Below, piece after piece: positions 31,819 to 39,165 of a stretch of 64,000 nt of DNA. The notes beneath the pieces are model-generated. The model saw nothing but the letters and a program-made list of their open reading frames with translations. It had not been told where the DNA came from and made no database searches. The translations under genes and the position numbers were made by a program. The number at the start of each line of letters is the position of its first letter. The stretch's first letter is position 1. Source of the DNA: Dehalococcoidia bacterium (GTDB lineage: Bacteria > Chloroflexota > Dehalococcoidia > Lucifugimonadales > Australimonadaceae); assembly GCA_022820645.1 (NCBI GenBank), contig JAJEFD010000017.1, forward strand, positions 124,001 to 188,000, written 5' to 3'.

Positions 31819-32232
31819 ATGAGCCCCGACACCGTCTCCTCCTCCGAGCGTAGCCGCATCATGCGGCAGGTGCGTTCAGAAAACACTGCGCCCGAGATGT
31901 ACGTGCGACGTACACTGCACGATGCGGGCTTCCGCTTCCGTCTCCACGACAAACGGCTGCCCGGCCATCCCGACATAGTGCTTGCAAAGTACAAGACGGC
32001 GGTGTTCGTGCAGGGGTGCCTGTGGCACTGGCACGGCTGCCGCCGTTCTCGCATGCCTTCCTCCAACGCCGAGTATTGGCAACGCAAGATTGCCCGTAAC
32101 GTAGAGCGCGACGCGCAGAACGCCGCCACGCTCTCCGGCATGGGCTGGCGCGTCGAACTGGTGTGGGAGTGCGAACTGACGGCTTCCACCGCCGACCTCA
32201 TCGCGCGCCTGCCAGAGCTGGTGCGTTCCTGA
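31819..32232 (+). CDS. vsr: very short patch repair (Vsr) endonuclease
   Basis: 137 residues, the usual Vsr length. MRQVRSENTAPEMYVRRTLH is the N-terminal segment, PGHPDIVL holds the catalytic Asp52, FVQGCLWHWHGC the zinc and catalytic His residues, and NAEYWQRKIARNVERD the second zinc-associated part. Vsr nicks next to T:G mismatches formed when 5-methylcytosine deaminates, so it protects the sites methylated by the upstream enzyme. A GAAGGAGGAG sequence lies 10 bases before the ATG. Confidence 0.93.
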   Translation: MSPDTVSSSERSRIMRQVRSENTAPEMYVRRTLHDAGFRFRLHDKRLPGHPDIVLAKYKTAVFVQGCLWHWHGCRRSRMPSSNAEYWQRKIARNVERDAQNAATLSGMGWRVELVWECELTASTADLIARLPELVRS

Positions 32233-32650
32233 CCGGCTGCTACATCGGGGCCGCTCACAAGGACGCCGCCTGCACCAGCCCCGTCCTCCCCCCGCTCGTG
32301 ACACGCGCCCCTTTCGCGGTCGAGGGGCAGCCGCGTACGCTGGTTGCATGACCGTCGTACCGGCATCACCCATAGACTTCGTCTATACCTCGCGGCCCAA
32401 GCCATCAACAGCATCTATGGCTCCGGCGGAGAATTGCGCTTTCGATGGCCCCCTTGCCCCCTTAATACCGGGAAGCAGGCCACGGCCTGGGAAACACCCC
32501 GGATTAAGGGGGCCAGATGGCCAGATTGGCAGTCCGGTTTACTCGTGGACGGGCATTAAGGGGGCCAACGATCGGGAGGTGTTGGCCCCCTTAATGCCCG
32601 CCTGTCCCCGCTCCGCTATGCTTGCGCCACCACCGGGAGGAGGCGACACG
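32233..32650. repeat. 418-base gene-free region with nested inverted repeats
   Basis: No supported gene. CCCCCTTAAT (32457-32466) pairs with ATTAAGGGGG (32503-32512). Then 20 bases at 32550-32569 (starting CGGGCATTAAGG) pair perfectly with 32581-32600 around an 11-base loop; both arms contain the same ATTAAGGGGGCC core. So four copies of one 10-base core lie within 145 bases. GGGAGGAGG at 32635-32643 is the ribosome binding site of the next gene. The structure resembles a small palindromic mobile element or a regulatory stem. Confidence 0.7.
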
Positions 32651-33736
32651 ATGAGCAACAGCCAGGCCGCAGTCTTCACAGGTCAGGACAAGCCGCTGGA
32701 GATATGGGAGTTCCCCCAGTCCGACCCCGAGGAGGGCGCGGTGGTCGTCCAGATGGAGATGGCCGCCATCTGCGGCACCGACGCCCACGCCATCCATCAC
32801 CCGGACACGCCAACGCCCACCATCTTCGGACACGAGAACATCGGCACCATCGCGGCAAGCCGCCTCGAACGTGACACCGACGCCCTCGGCCAGCCGTTGA
32901 AGGAGGGCGACCGCGTCACCTTCCGCGCTTCGCCGTGCGGCCACTGCTTCAACTGCACCATCGGCGAGTTCTGCATGAACGTCCGCCAGCCCGGTTTCAC
33001 GCCCTCGAACGAGCCCCCATACCTCTACGGCGGGTTCGGCCAGCAGGTGCACCTCCCGCCGGACCCGTGGCTCCTCCGCATACCGGACGACCTCTCGAAC
33101 GAGCGCGCGCTCCTCAGCGTCGTCGGCACCCACACGCTGCTCAACGGCTACGAGCGCATCGGCGGGCTCAACCTCGGCGACACCGTCGTCATCCAGGGGT
33201 CGGGGCCGATGGGCATCGGTGGGCTGCTGCAGGCGAAGCTGCTCGGCGCCGGGCGCGTCATCGTCATCGGGGCGCCCACGGGACGGCTCGAACTCGCCAC
33301 CCGCCTCGGTGCCGACGAGACGATCGACATCGAGCAGCTGACCAGCGCCGACGAGCGCGTCGAGGCCGTCATGGACCTGACCGGCGGACGCGGCGCGGAC
33401 GTCGTGGTCGAGTGCTCAGGTGCGCGAGGCGCGACACAGGAGGGACTGCGGATGGTCCGCTTCGGCGGCAAACACCTCCTCGTCGGCCCGTGGACCGACT
33501 ACGGCACGCAGGACATCAACCCCACGCTCATCACGAAGAAGGCGCTGCGCGTCAGCGGGGTCGTCGCCTCAGAGCCGCGCCACATCGTCCGCTCGATGGA
33601 GGCTCTGCGCTCGATGATCGACGTGCCGGTCGAGGACCTCGTCACGCACCGGTTCCCGCTCGCGCAGGTGAACGAGGCGTTCGAGGTGCACGAGTCGCTT
33701 GAGGCGATGGTCGCCGTCATCCTGCCCAACGCGTAG
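32651..33736 (+). CDS. zinc-dependent medium-chain alcohol dehydrogenase
   Basis: 361 residues from ATG at 32651 behind GGGAGGAGG. Catalytic zinc residues are in ICGTDAHAIHHPD and GHENIG; the structural zinc loop CGHCFNCTIGEFC is present. The Rossmann motif is VIQGSGPMGIGGLLQAKLLGAGRVI and the C-terminal part LVTHRFPLAQVNEAFE is typical. It should oxidise a secondary or polyol alcohol with NAD. The SDR gene follows 40 bases later, and both may serve the same substrate. Confidence 0.9.
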   Translation: MSNSQAAVFTGQDKPLEIWEFPQSDPEEGAVVVQMEMAAICGTDAHAIHHPDTPTPTIFGHENIGTIAASRLERDTDALGQPLKEGDRVTFRASPCGHCFNCTIGEFCMNVRQPGFTPSNEPPYLYGGFGQQVHLPPDPWLLRIPDDLSNERALLSVVGTHTLLNGYERIGGLNLGDTVVIQGSGPMGIGGLLQAKLLGAGRVIVIGAPTGRLELATRLGADETIDIEQLTSADERVEAVMDLTGGRGADVVVECSGARGATQEGLRMVRFGGKHLLVGPWTDYGTQDINPTLITKKALRVSGVVASEPRHIVRSMEALRSMIDVPVEDLVTHRFPLAQVNEAFEVHESLEAMVAVILPNA

Positions 33737-33776
33737 AACGGGTCAGCACGCACAGACCATCAGAACGAGGAAGCCC

Positions 33777-34517
33777 ATGCGCCTGCAGAACAGGACGATC
33801 ATCGTGACCGGGTCCGGACGCAACATCGGCGAGGGCATCGCCCATACCCTCGCCGCAGAGGGTGCGCGCGTCGCCGTCGTGGACATCATCCGTGAGCGCG
33901 CCGAGGCCGTCGCCGATGCTATCAATACCGCCCACGCCGGTGCGGCGCTCCCCATCGCCTGCGACGTCACCGACAGCGCCGACGTTCAGGCGATGGTAGC
34001 CAGCGTCGTCGACGCCTGGGGCGACATCTACGCCCTCGTGAACAACGTCGGCGTCGTCGACCGGAAGAACATCCTCGAGACCGACGAGGCCGAGTGGGAC
34101 CGGGTCATCAACGTCTCCCTCAAGAGCGTCTTCCTCGTCTCCAGGTACGTCGCCCAGCGCATGGCCGACCAGGGCAACGGCGGGCGCATCATCAACATCG
34201 GCTCCACGTCCGGGCTGTCGGGACGCATGGGGGCCGTCGCGTACCCCTCGGCGAAAGCCGGGGTCTACAACCTCAGCCGGTCGCTCGCCATCCAGCTCGC
34301 CCCGCACGGCATCAGGGTCAACACGGTTACTCCCAACCGCATACTCACCGAGGCCGAACCGGGCGCTCCTCCGCGGACCTGGCAGGTCACGAACCTCGTA
34401 GGCAGGCAGGGCACCCCGCAGGACGTTGCGGCTGCCGTCGCCTTCCTCGCCTCCGACGAGGCCGACTTCATCACCGGCTCCGACATCACCGTGGACGGCG
34501 GCGTCCGTGCCGGATAG
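33777..34517 (+). CDS. short-chain dehydrogenase/reductase
   Basis: 246 residues. The cofactor motif is TGSGRNIGEGIA (residues 11-22), the NNVG motif follows near residue 85, the Ser in NIGSTSGLSG and the YPSAK catalytic pair are in place, and FITGSDITVDGG ends the protein. It is a classical SDR with NAD(P)H. AGGAAGCCC precedes the ATG. Together with the upstream alcohol dehydrogenase it may oxidise a hydroxy compound in two steps (inference). Confidence 0.92.
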   Translation: MRLQNRTIIVTGSGRNIGEGIAHTLAAEGARVAVVDIIRERAEAVADAINTAHAGAALPIACDVTDSADVQAMVASVVDAWGDIYALVNNVGVVDRKNILETDEAEWDRVINVSLKSVFLVSRYVAQRMADQGNGGRIINIGSTSGLSGRMGAVAYPSAKAGVYNLSRSLAIQLAPHGIRVNTVTPNRILTEAEPGAPPRTWQVTNLVGRQGTPQDVAAAVAFLASDEADFITGSDITVDGGVRAG

Positions 34518-34575
34518 GAGCGAATTCGAGAAGCGAGACGGGTTCGTCCGGTGGGATGGATTCGATAACACTTGG

Positions 34576-34657
34576 TGGGGAAGGGGAGACTCGAACTCCC
34601 ACGCCGCGAGGGCACATGATCCTAAATCATGCGCGTCTGCCGTTCCGCCACTTCCCC
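34576..34657 (-). tRNA. tRNA-Leu (TAG)
   Basis: On the minus strand GGGGAAG/CTTCCCC form the acceptor stem; the anticodon stem CATGA/TCATG encloses TTTAGGA, giving anticodon TAG. A long variable arm (GTGCCCTCGCGGCGT region) is present as expected for Leu, and CCA is encoded at 34575-34573. Confidence 0.94.
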
Positions 34658-34685
34658 GCCGAGGCTCCTATCGTACCGCACCTGC

Positions 34686-35210
34686 CTAGAAGCGGGGACG
34701 CCTGCGGCGGCGCGGTGGGCGGCGGCGCGAAGGCGTACCGGAGGCCCGTGCAGACGGCGGTGCCTCCACGGTCCCAGCGTCCTGGGCTTCGGACGAGCGC
34801 ACGTCCGGCGCCGCTGCCGGCGCAGCAGGAGGCCGAGGTCGCAGGTAGACGAGCGCGAGCAACACCATGAGTGGATGCACGAAGATCATCTGCGTAACCA
34901 ACTGGAGGAAACCCACTCCAACGCCCGCGATAGACCATCGCATGGTGTTCATGCGCTTGCGGCGGGCCATCATGGGGATCAGCCCGACAGGTACGATGAG
35001 CAGCCCGAGGTAGATGGCCTGTTCGGTCGAACTCACTTGCCGCGTTACCTCGGCAGCCTCGTCGGTATCCTGTGCTGGGGTTTCGCTTTGCTCGGCTGTC
35101 CCCCCGAACATCAAAGCGGCCGCAAGGAGCAGGGCGATACTGGTCGTGACGGCCAGCGGCCACGCGAAGAGGGGAGGCATGGAGAAGAGGAACGGCGCTT
35201 TCGACTGCAT
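34686..35210 (-). CDS. hypothetical membrane protein with basic tail
   Basis: 174 residues from the ATG at 35210 (a GTG 36 bases upstream is possible). Hydrophobic segments lie near residues 8-32, 64-82 and 95-125, with a predicted extracytoplasmic Glu/Gln/Thr-rich loop (EQSETPAQDTDEAAEVT) between the first two. The C terminus is Pro/Ala-rich and ends in an Arg cluster (SRRRPPRRRRRPRF), probably cytoplasmic. There is no obvious ribosome binding site. Not recognised; composition and hydrophobic pattern support a true protein, moderately. Confidence 0.55.
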   Translation of the reverse strand: MQSKAPFLFSMPPLFAWPLAVTTSIALLLAAALMFGGTAEQSETPAQDTDEAAEVTRQVSSTEQAIYLGLLIVPVGLIPMMARRKRMNTMRWSIAGVGVGFLQLVTQMIFVHPLMVLLALVYLRPRPPAAPAAAPDVRSSEAQDAGTVEAPPSARASGTPSRRRPPRRRRRPRF

Positions 35211-35314
35211 GCCGGAAGCGTACACGACTGCGCTCGCACTTGACACTGCTACCGCACACTCGCACGATACGCAGGCGCGCCCGGCAGGGGCGCATTTTCA
35301 TGACGGAGGACGAT

Positions 35315-36142
35315 ATGAGCGTGAATCTGGGCAGCGTGGTTATCGAGAATGCCGAAGAGAAGTTCGTGGAGATGAGCCACGGCACGACCCGCTACATCGA
35401 GGCGGGCGACGGCTATCCCACCATCCTCCTGCACGGTGTCGGCTTCACGAGTGGCGCTCACGACTGGATGCTGAACATCGGGCCGCTCTCCAGCATGCTG
35501 CGTGTCATCGCGGTCGACGCGCTCGCGTGGGGCAAGGGCGAGGGCTGGCTCGAGCAGGAGTACTCGTTCGCCTACCTCGTGGACTTCCTGCGCGAGTTCC
35601 AGGACGCGCTGGGGCTGGAAAAGACCAACCTCGTGGGCCATTCGATGGGCGGTTGGATCGCGTCGCTGTTCGGCTACGAGAGCCCGCACCGGCTCAACAA
35701 GCTCGTCCTCGTTGCCAGCGGCGGGGCGATGCCGCGTCAGTTGCCGAGCATGGTGCAGTTCCAGCCCCCGTCACGCGACCAGATCCTCTCCAGCCTGCAG
35801 ATCAGGATCAATGCCGACGTGGACCTGGAGGAGATGGCCGACTACCACTACGCGCTCACCCAGAATCCGGAGCGGCTCGCGGCCTATCAGCGCGTGCTGA
35901 ACCACATGAACAACATGGAGACGCGGCGCCGCTACAACACCGTCCGCCGCTTCCCGCACGTCCCCGTTCCCACGCTCGTGGTCTGGGGCAGGAACGACTC
36001 GACGAATGCCCTGGAGATGGGTGAGATGACCCACGCCGGCATCCCCGGGTCGAAGATGGTGGTCTTCGAGTGCGACCACTGGATCCCGACCGGGGCGCCG
36101 GACGAACTGAACGCCGCGCTGCTCGACTTCCTGCCGGACTAG
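35315..36142 (+). CDS. alpha/beta hydrolase
   Basis: 275 residues. The oxyanion segment is LLHGVGFTSG, the nucleophile elbow GHSMGG (Ser), the acid in WGRNDSTNA and the His in ECDHWIPTGAP. A cap of mixed helices lies between residues about 140 and 210. The start MSVNLGS at 35315 follows GGAGGA by 4 bases; an earlier ATG at 35300 contains that ribosome binding site and is less likely. The substrate is unknown; resembles meta-cleavage product hydrolases or esterases. Confidence 0.87.
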   Translation: MSVNLGSVVIENAEEKFVEMSHGTTRYIEAGDGYPTILLHGVGFTSGAHDWMLNIGPLSSMLRVIAVDALAWGKGEGWLEQEYSFAYLVDFLREFQDALGLEKTNLVGHSMGGWIASLFGYESPHRLNKLVLVASGGAMPRQLPSMVQFQPPSRDQILSSLQIRINADVDLEEMADYHYALTQNPERLAAYQRVLNHMNNMETRRRYNTVRRFPHVPVPTLVVWGRNDSTNALEMGEMTHAGIPGSKMVVFECDHWIPTGAPDELNAALLDFLPD

Positions 36143-36154
36143 GAGTTCCGCTCG

Positions 36155-36517
36155 TTAGTCGAGCACCTCGACCCGGAAGAGGTGGCTGCCGGCGACGCGT
36201 GCCTCGACAGTATCCAGCGCGTCCTCTTTCGCCAGGATGCGCGTAAGCAGCGCGCGCTTCTCGTCGATGTCGCGCACCAACGTGGCGCGCGCTCGCAGGT
36301 CGCGCTGCACGCTCTCCTTCAGGTGATAGGTGAACTCCGGGTTCGCGAACAGGTTCGCCGCCCAGTCCCGGGTGCCGGGGTTGTTGGAGAGGTACGGCTG
36401 GCCGTCCAGTTGGCGCAGCCGCACCTCTTTGCGATGCGGCTTCCCGCTCTTGCGGCCGGTGGTCGTGATATCGACGAGTCTGTCGGTCTCCAGTGCCTGG
36501 CGTGCTGCGTCGTCCAA
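36155..36517 (-). CDS. DDN-like flavin/deazaflavin (F420)-binding protein
   Basis: 120 residues with the split-barrel pattern of the deazaflavin-dependent nitroreductase (DDN) family: ITTTGRKSGKPHRKEV, YLSNNPGTRDWAANLFANPEFTYHL. The TTGRKSGKPR-like loop contacts the cofactor phosphate in known members. Such proteins reduce quinones or nitro compounds with F420H2. It converges with the alpha/beta hydrolase gene. Presence of this family hints that the organism makes F420. Confidence 0.75.
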   Translation of the reverse strand: MDDAARQALETDRLVDITTTGRKSGKPHRKEVRLRQLDGQPYLSNNPGTRDWAANLFANPEFTYHLKESVQRDLRARATLVRDIDEKRALLTRILAKEDALDTVEARVAGSHLFRVEVLD

Positions 36518-36547
36518 GGTGCCGCTCCTTCGCGGTGGGGTATGTGA

Positions 36548-36949
36548 TCAGTTGGTCAGCGAGCTGGCGATGTAGGTGTGCGTGATGACTTCCCAGACAT
36601 GGCCGTTCTCGCATTCGAAGTAGAAGCCGCGGCCCTGGTGCTTGTAGTTGATCTTGCCGTCCGTACGTGTGCCGGGCCCGCTGCCGTACACGACCCCCTC
36701 GTTCTTGATCCGCCCCAGGATCTCGTCGAACTCCTGGTCGGAGGCGAGGAATGCGTAGTGGTTGGAGCGCGGCTTCGTCTCGCCTTCCTTCAGGTCGTCG
36801 AAGTCCAGCGTGAGCTTGTCGTTGATCTTCACCGGCGCGAAGTGGCCGTAGGGGCCGTCGTACGTGAGCCCGAACATCCGCGCGATGAACTCGGCGGACT
36901 TCACCTTGTCGTAGGCGGGAACGATCGTGTGGTCCAACTGAAGCGCCAT
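36548..36949 (-). CDS. VOC-superfamily (glyoxalase/dioxygenase fold) protein
   Basis: 133 residues from the ATG at 36949, preceded by GGAGGTCAGTC. Two beta-alpha-beta-beta-beta units are readable: MALQLDHTIVPAYDKVKSAEFIARMFGL, with His7 as a metal-ligand candidate, and NHYAFLASDQEFDEIL; GRGFYFECENGHVWEVITHTY supplies a Glu and a terminal metal ligand. The catalytic role (lyase, dioxygenase or resistance protein) cannot be told. It lies 30 bases ahead of the DDN-like gene in the same direction, so the two are probably cotranscribed. Confidence 0.8.
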   Translation of the reverse strand: MALQLDHTIVPAYDKVKSAEFIARMFGLTYDGPYGHFAPVKINDKLTLDFDDLKEGETKPRSNHYAFLASDQEFDEILGRIKNEGVVYGSGPGTRTDGKINYKHQGRGFYFECENGHVWEVITHTYIASSLTN

Positions 36950-37072
36950 GACTGACCTCCTTGTTCTTCTCTGGGATTCTGCCCACAGCATACTCTGCCG
37001 GCAAGCCTCTGCGAAGGCACTGCGCGCGATGATAGGCTACCGCAGCGCGCTTCAGCGCCGAGGAAGCGACCC

Positions 37073-38071
37073 ATGATTATCGACATGCACACGCACATCG
37101 TGCCGAAGGACTTCCCTTTCCTCGCCGACCGTCCATCCGGCGACGCATTCCCCTCGATGGCCCCAAAGGACGACGAGCGCTCCACCATCATGATCAGCGG
37201 AGAGGAGTACCGCACGGTGCGCGATGTCTGCTGGGACGCGCCGAAACGCGCCGCCGAGATGGGCAGTCAGGGCACGGACAAGCAGGTGCTCTCTCCCCTG
37301 CCCGAGCTGCTGATGTACCACCTCGACCCGAAGGACGGGGCGGACCTCGCCCGGCACCTGAACGAGACCATCGCCGGGATGGTTGCGGCGGAGCCGGAGC
37401 GCTTCTATGGACTCGGCTCTGTGCCGATGCAGGACGTCGAGCTCGCCGTTGCGGAGTTGGGCGTCATCAAGGAACTCGGTCTGCATGGGGTCGAGATACG
37501 CTCCAACATCGAGGGCCGCAGCCTCGGCGAGGAGCGGTTCCGCCCTTTCTTCAACGAGGCCGCTGCCCTCGACCTCGCGGTGTTCCCGCACGCGAACCGT
37601 CCCACGTTCGCGGACAGGCTGGCGCATATCCCGCCCATCGTGGCCGATGCGCCGCTCGGCTTCCCCATCGAGTCGGGGCTCGCAGGCGCATCGATCATCT
37701 GGAGCGGGCTGCTCGAGGAACTGCCCGACCTGCGCATCTGCATCAGCCACGGGGGCGGTGTGCTCATGCAACTGCTCGCCCGCAGCGACGATAACTGGCG
37801 CACGCGCGAGCCCGTCCGCAAGCTCCTCCCCAAAGCGCCGATGGAGTACGCATCGATGCTCTACTACGACGACATCACGTTCGGCACAGCCCCGCTGCGC
37901 TACCTGATAGACCACGTGGGCGCAAGCCAGGTGATGATCGGCTCGGACTGGCAGGGCACGGGCCCCAAGACGCCGTCGCCGGAGGAAGAGTTCGACGCAC
38001 TTGGCCTCGGCGCGGAGGAGCGCGAGCTCATCGGCTGGAAGAACGCGTTGCGCTATCTGGGCGTGGAGTAA
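37073..38071 (+). CDS. amidohydrolase-2 family metal-dependent hydrolase (ACMSD-like)
   Basis: 332 residues. MIIDMHTHIVP gives the metal-binding H-x-H, ISHGGG the loop His and IGSDWQG the metal-associated Asp of the ACMSD/gamma-resorcylate decarboxylase branch of PF04909. Members hydrolyse or decarboxylate aromatic and related acids. GAGGAAG lies before the ATG. It stands alone between the VOC gene (divergent) and the MerR-like gene (convergent). Confidence 0.86.
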   Translation: MIIDMHTHIVPKDFPFLADRPSGDAFPSMAPKDDERSTIMISGEEYRTVRDVCWDAPKRAAEMGSQGTDKQVLSPLPELLMYHLDPKDGADLARHLNETIAGMVAAEPERFYGLGSVPMQDVELAVAELGVIKELGLHGVEIRSNIEGRSLGEERFRPFFNEAAALDLAVFPHANRPTFADRLAHIPPIVADAPLGFPIESGLAGASIIWSGLLEELPDLRICISHGGGVLMQLLARSDDNWRTREPVRKLLPKAPMEYASMLYYDDITFGTAPLRYLIDHVGASQVMIGSDWQGTGPKTPSPEEEFDALGLGAEERELIGWKNALRYLGVE

Positions 38072-38079
38072 CCCCCCGG

Positions 38080-38829
38080 CTACGCCTCCCGCGCCCGTTG
38101 GATGAACGCGAAGTCCTCCGCCTGCGGCGCGTGGTCCATGCCCTCGAACGAACCCGCCTCGTAGTTGCGGCCTATCGCCTCCACGAGCCCGGGCTTGCTC
38201 ACGAAGTGCGCCATCGTCCGCTCCTGCAGCGCGTCCCACCTGGCTACGAGCGCTTTCGCCTCCGGGCTGGCGGGGTCGAGTCCGCGCGACGCTCGCACGT
38301 CCGCGAGCAGCGCCGACCACTCGCATTCGACGGCCTCGATCTCCTCAGGCGGCGTCTCGGCTCGCAGTTCCACGAACTGCGCCATCTGTTCCGGCGTGTA
38401 GTACTTCTCCATCGCGTTACCTCCGCTGCTGTTCCCAGCCGCCTCCGCAGCCGTTAGCACCAGGTTCCAGTCCCATGTTCCACCGCGCTCATGCGCAGCA
38501 AGAGTGTCCCCTATCGCCGACTCGATCCGCTGCAACTCCTCGATGCGTTCCCGCAGGGCGTGGCGCTGGATGCGCAGCGACGCGGATACGTCGAAGTCCT
38601 CGCCATCCAGCACGCCTCGGATGCGGCGCAGGGGGAATCCCAGGCAACGCAGAGTGAGCACCTGCTGCAGGCGGAGGAAGTCGGCCTCTCCATAGAGGCG
38701 GTAGCCGGACTCCGAGCGAGCCGACGGTTGCACGAGGCCGAGGCGGTCGTAGTGGTGTAGCGTCCGAACAGACACGCCGACCCGCGCGGCCAGCTCCCCG
38801 ATCCGGTAAGGGTGTGGACCCGTGTTCAT
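38080..38829 (-). CDS. MerR-family regulator with TipAS-type ligand domain
   Basis: 249 residues. Residues about 8-76 are a MerR winged helix (RIGELAARVGVSVRTLHHYDRLGLVQPSAR, GYRLYGEADFLRLQQVL), then a coiled-coil dimerisation helix, then from about residue 140 a TipAS domain (YYTPEQMAQFVEL...WDALQERTMAHFV) that in TipA binds thiopeptide antibiotics. No Cys metal site is present. It should twist a long-spacer promoter into the active form. Its own promoter, directly upstream, carries a dyad, so autoregulation is likely. Confidence 0.9.
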   Translation of the reverse strand: MNTGPHPYRIGELAARVGVSVRTLHHYDRLGLVQPSARSESGYRLYGEADFLRLQQVLTLRCLGFPLRRIRGVLDGEDFDVSASLRIQRHALRERIEELQRIESAIGDTLAAHERGGTWDWNLVLTAAEAAGNSSGGNAMEKYYTPEQMAQFVELRAETPPEEIEAVECEWSALLADVRASRGLDPASPEAKALVARWDALQERTMAHFVSKPGLVEAIGRNYEAGSFEGMDHAPQAEDFAFIQRAREA

Positions 38830-38838
38830 AACAGCATC

Positions 38839-38869
38839 AGCGTAAAGCCTGACGCTGCGTGAGGGTCAA
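38839..38869 (-). promoter_or_regulatory. MerR-type promoter with 19-bp spacer and central dyad
   Basis: On the minus strand TTGACC (38869-38864) and TACGCT (38844-38839) are 19 bases apart, the stretched spacing used by MerR activators. The spacer holds the dyad CCTCACG-CAG-CGTCAGG (38864-38848; one mismatch). The regulator's ATG at 38829 is 9 bases from the -10, so the mRNA is almost leaderless and no ribosome binding site is seen. Confidence 0.75.
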
Positions 38870-38898
38870 CACCCTCTCAGGAGTATGCCGGCGACAGC

Positions 38899-39144
38899 CT
38901 ATGCGCGGCTGTCACCGGTATAGGAAGCCGTGCGACCAGGCCCCACGAAACGGTTGCCGTCGACCGTAGCGATGTCCTCGGCCGGGAGCGATGCCTCGTC
39001 GCCCTCGGCGACGTCCGCTCCGCCCAGTACGTCGACGAACCGGACGCTCGCGGTAGCGCCGTCCGCGCTCACGCTCAGCAATTCGACAACGTCCCCACTC
39101 ACGGTTACCAGGCGCGCGCCTGCTTCGATGCCTTCCAGGTTCAT
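38899..39144 (-). CDS. small hypothetical protein, 81 aa
   Basis: The ATG at 39144 has GGAG seven bases upstream. The protein is acidic and strand-rich (LVTVSGDVVELLSVSADGATASVRFVD), consistent with a small beta barrel, and has no Cys. It lies 21 bases downstream of the Rieske oxygenase gene in the same direction, so it is probably cotranscribed with it; a helper role for the oxygenase is a guess. Not recognised. Confidence 0.5.
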   Translation of the reverse strand: MNLEGIEAGARLVTVSGDVVELLSVSADGATASVRFVDVLGGADVAEGDEASLPAEDIATVDGNRFVGPGRTASYTGDSRA

Positions 39145-39165
39145 GCCTCGACTCCGAATCTCATG

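Noticed and set aside
32344..32559. 71-codon open frame in the repeat region before the alcohol dehydrogenase
   Set aside because: It runs through inverted repeats, has no ribosome binding site and no protein-like pattern.
32457..32600. CRISPR array
   Set aside because: Repeats are inverted and unevenly spaced with no spacer pattern; no cas genes are present in the window.
29968..34657. Integrative element inserted at tRNA-Leu
   Set aside because: The island ends 2.3 kb from the tRNA, no integrase is present and no copy of the tRNA 3' end was seen.
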